Source: Dichetophora obliterata | Taxonomy: Eukaryota; Arthropoda; Insecta; Diptera; Sciomyzidae | Direction of reading: 5' to 3' | Assembly (NCBI GenBank): GCA_963920525.1 | Contig: OY986437.1 | Coordinates: 32,813,563 to 32,877,562, forward strand | DNA length: 64,000 nucleotides | Shown here: positions 61,240-64,000 of the stretch, piece by piece | How the letters are laid out: each line of letters begins with the position of its first letter | Numbering within the stretch: the first letter of the stretch is position 1 | The notes under the pieces: model-generated | The model's database searches: none | What the model was told of the DNA's origin: nothing | What the model saw: the letters and a program-made list of their open reading frames with translations, nothing else | Program-made: the position numbers and the translations under genes

Positions 61240-61299
61240 TTTCGTTTCTAACTTAATTGGCAAAAAACGTAAGCACAATTTGACCGCACACTTTTTCTT

Positions 61300-62474
61300 A
61301 TTTATAAAATGTCAAATATCAGCTGTGCTGTAGCTCTGTTCGTTTTGAAAAGTTCAATTAGTTTTGAATAAATTTTATCTTCGACTAGAAAAAATAAAAG
61401 GAATTTTTGTCTTCAGTCTTGCGTTTTAAAAACCGGAAGAAGAAATTGCTGCTGATAATTTTGTTTCCATTGACTATTATGTTATATTTATAAATATACT
61501 TGCATTATTGTCCAAAAAGAGAGAAAAATAATCTTGTCTAACCGTCGGTATTGTTATTAAAATTTTCATTCATTTTCATTATATAAATTATGAAAAAAGC
61601 TATCAGTTAAAGACTTAAATTTCTAGCAGAATCAAAAAACTCTCACAATTAATTGGTGCGTTTCGGCAAATGCATTGAACTCAAAAAAATAGCGAAGAGG
61701 AAGAGGAAACTAGAAAAGCAGTCCTGCAGTATATTGGCACGAAATAGTGTAAAGCCCGGAAAACACACTAAAAAAAGTATAGAACAATTTTTTTGGATTT
61801 TTCCAGCGTGTTTTTTGGCTACTGCAGGTTTTTGAAAAAAAAATTTAAAAAAGCACGGTGGGCATGATTTTTGTACCAAAAAATACCTTGAAAACCAAAA
61901 AATACTTTACTGATCGTTCTATTTGAAGTTCAATCTATAGATTTATATGTGTACAATAACATAATAAAATATCAGAATGAGCAGTCTAGTAGCTTTTTTT
62001 ATCACTCCCACCAACTCAAAAAATGTGATTTTTAGAAAAAGCTCTTTAAAGTTTTTAACACCAGTTATACGGTCTCACCACCACCATTCACCATTCACCA
62101 TTTAACAAAGGAATTAATTTGGAATTTATATCATTAAAAATAGATTCTTTGAGGTCTTTTGAACCAAAATCAATCAATAAAAAATCGATTTTTTTAAAAA
62201 TTCAGGGGTGTACCGTCCCCTTAATAAGATTCTGAACCAACCAAATGTGCTAGCACATTATTTTGGACAGCTCGATGCTTTAACGATTAATTAAGGAATT
62301 AATTAATTAAGTAACGTTTTTCACATTCTTGAAATTTTGTAGGCGTTTTAATGAGGAATTTAAAGAAAAAACAATAACAAAAAAAAAATCATACAAAAAA
62401 TATGAAACATTATTAAGTCAGAAAAAAAGCACCGTGAAAAACGTTAAATAAGTATTTTTTGATTGTTAAAATGC
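61300..62474. other. AT-rich spacer upstream of mRpS17
   Basis: Nothing clear. The mRpS17 promoter should lie within the first few hundred bases above 61239. Confidence 0.5.
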
Positions 62475-63547
62475 ACTAGGGCGTCCACAGGATTTTTTTT
62501 GTAGGAGGAGGAAAAGGCATAAAGAGGTCTAAAATGCATACAAAAAAAATGTAACCTATATTTTTTTATTTTCTTAGATTATTGGTACTAATTTTGTTAT
62601 CATGATACGCTGGTTGACACACGCTTGTGCACATAAGAAAATTATATATATTTCAAAGTTGGGGTAAAGATCTTTTTCGTATCATGCCTGAAATATTTTC
62701 ATATATAATTTTTTTCATGTAATTTAAAAATTTTTTCTCAACAAATATTTTTAGTAATTTAGTTAGTAAATGAAATAATGTGAGGTCTCCTTTATCCTTA
62801 CATAAAATCACACAAATTACTATTTAGCCCCCAAGTTTTCCTTTTTTCAAATAAGAATAAAAAAATTTCCCAATATTTTTTTTAATTAATAAGATTTTAA
62901 GACCATTTTTCCAGTTTTGGCATGAAATTTATCAGATTTGGATTTTAGGAGGTAAAAATCCATATAATCCGCAAAAATTAAGAATAAGAGATGTCGTTAT
63001 TCTTGACATGTTCCCCGCATTTAAATCAACTCACTTATTTCTTTTTCCAACATGCATCAGTTCTAGCAGCATGCAAGTTACTAAAATCGAGTTTTTAAAC
63101 ATATCTTTTATATGAATTATTTAAAAAATGTATTTTTTTTTAATTCAAAACGTATGAATCAATATATCAAGAGGTATATGTATAGATGGGTTTTGGGCTT
63201 CATTCATTTTCTAAACATATTACAGAATCTCCCTGCAAGGCTTGATTCTGAATCCTGAATTTAATATAAGCACGTGACGCAAAATAATCCAGAATTTTCC
63301 AGAAAAAAAAGGTGGACGCCTGTTAAACACGTGAATTTCATGAAGTATAAAATCAATGTTTCAAATCGAGTTTCCTATATAAATTTTAGTGATGAGACAA
63401 CTTTTGACCATAAGATATTCTAATGTAAAAGCGTTTTCTTAACAAAAATTTGCCATCAGATTTTTTAAAAATTAGTGCTTGATCTAAAACTAGCCTACTC
63501 TAGTCAGAATTTTCTAATTTTTTTCTCTTTTGAATTATAACTGTAGG
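62475..63547 (-). repeat. Dispersed repeat F, copy 2
   Basis: Inverted relative to 28240-29290, starting agggcgtccacaggattttt. Its far end is cut off by the MITE at 63548. Confidence 0.75.
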
Positions 63548-63690
63548 TTTAGACCGCCTGAACGAACGAAAAATTTATCGCGAACAATTTATTGCAATAA
63601 ATTCTTCGTTCGTAGTACTGTTTAGACCGCACGAACATCTTTCGCTAACAAACATTGGCCGCCATCTTGTACGTTCAGGTGGTGTAAACA
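63548..63690. mobile_element. Small MITE with TTTAGACCGCCTGAACG ends
   Basis: Left TTTAGACCGCCTGAACG; right reversed TTTACACCACCTGAACG. About 143 bp. It has an inner second copy of gtttagaccgcacgaac at about 63620. Confidence 0.65.
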
Positions 63691-63699
63691 GCAATTTGT

Positions 63700-64000
63700 G
63701 CATTTGGCCGAACATCAATAAATGCAGGGTTGATAACTCCTTATTTTTATATTAGTACTAAAACTTATACTCCGTTTCTCAACAACAAATGGTTTACCAC
63801 TCCATAACAATATATTAATCTATTAGTTATTATAGAAAAGACGTGTGTTTAACTTTAGGGCCCATTTAAGTTTTTCAACGAACAAAAAAATGGGATGTTT
63901 GCACATTTTTCGTGTGTCAATAAATTTCGTAAATTTTAAGACAAATTAATAAAAATTGCTACCAAATTGTATGCACTTATTAAGCAAATACAATTGGTAC
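63700..64000. other. AT-rich end of window
   Basis: Nothing recognised. Confidence 0.5.

Overview
This is AT-rich animal nuclear DNA, almost certainly from a brachyceran fly. A tephritid fruit fly is my best guess, because the coding genes are closest in style to higher Diptera and the repeats (mariner, Tc1, hAT, PIF/Harbinger-like MITEs, a tRNA-headed SINE) suit a large tephritid genome. The species cannot be fixed from the sequence alone. Only two real host genes can be supported. Most of the rest is transposon-derived.

The main gene is the fly orthologue of myelin regulatory factor (Myrf), on the + strand. I could assemble eight coding exons: 32250-32362, 46629-48273, 48354-48999, 49058-49281, 53437-54838, 54936-55537, 56112-56307 and 56378-56458. 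All seven junctions are GT-AG and keep the reading frame, and together they give 1635 codons plus a TAG stop. The protein has an acidic N-terminal part, a basic nuclear-localisation patch, an NDT80-type DNA-binding domain, an S74-type self-cleaving chaperone domain with its Ser/Lys dyad intact, a coiled coil, one membrane span, and a long C-terminal part ending in the conserved MYRF C2 region. The exon holding the start codon was not found; the first visible exon opens at the third base of a codon. The second gene is mRpS17 (mitochondrial ribosomal protein uS17m), a two-exon - strand gene at 60704-61239 that faces Myrf tail to tail.

Layout. 1-5905: a MITE, then a Tc1-like element (637-5693) that has been entered by a complete mariner, a MITE, a ~124-bp tandem repeat and a foldback. 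5906-12300: foldbacks, a ~1 kb giant palindrome, and a small hAT with its target duplication. 12350-12600: a promoter-like GAGA/Inr/DPE region. 12600-32249: AT-rich spacer with hAT elements, non-LTR remnants, SINE copies and dispersed repeats, one a 2.6 kb hAT flanked by perfect 8-bp duplications. 32250-56458: Myrf, with a 14.3 kb intron full of composite foldback elements, a broken mariner and other transposase remains, and a 4.2 kb intron holding a decayed non-LTR retrotransposon on the opposite strand. 56459-64000: 3' flank, mRpS17, retroelement debris and an inverted copy of a repeat also found near 29 kb.

The strongest candidates for something undescribed are the family of composite palindromes that carry the same internal repeat inside different terminal repeats (25852-27526, 34664-36924, 39147-40712), the ~1 kb palindrome at 9851-10840, and two Inr+DPE promoter candidates that may drive Myrf isoforms.
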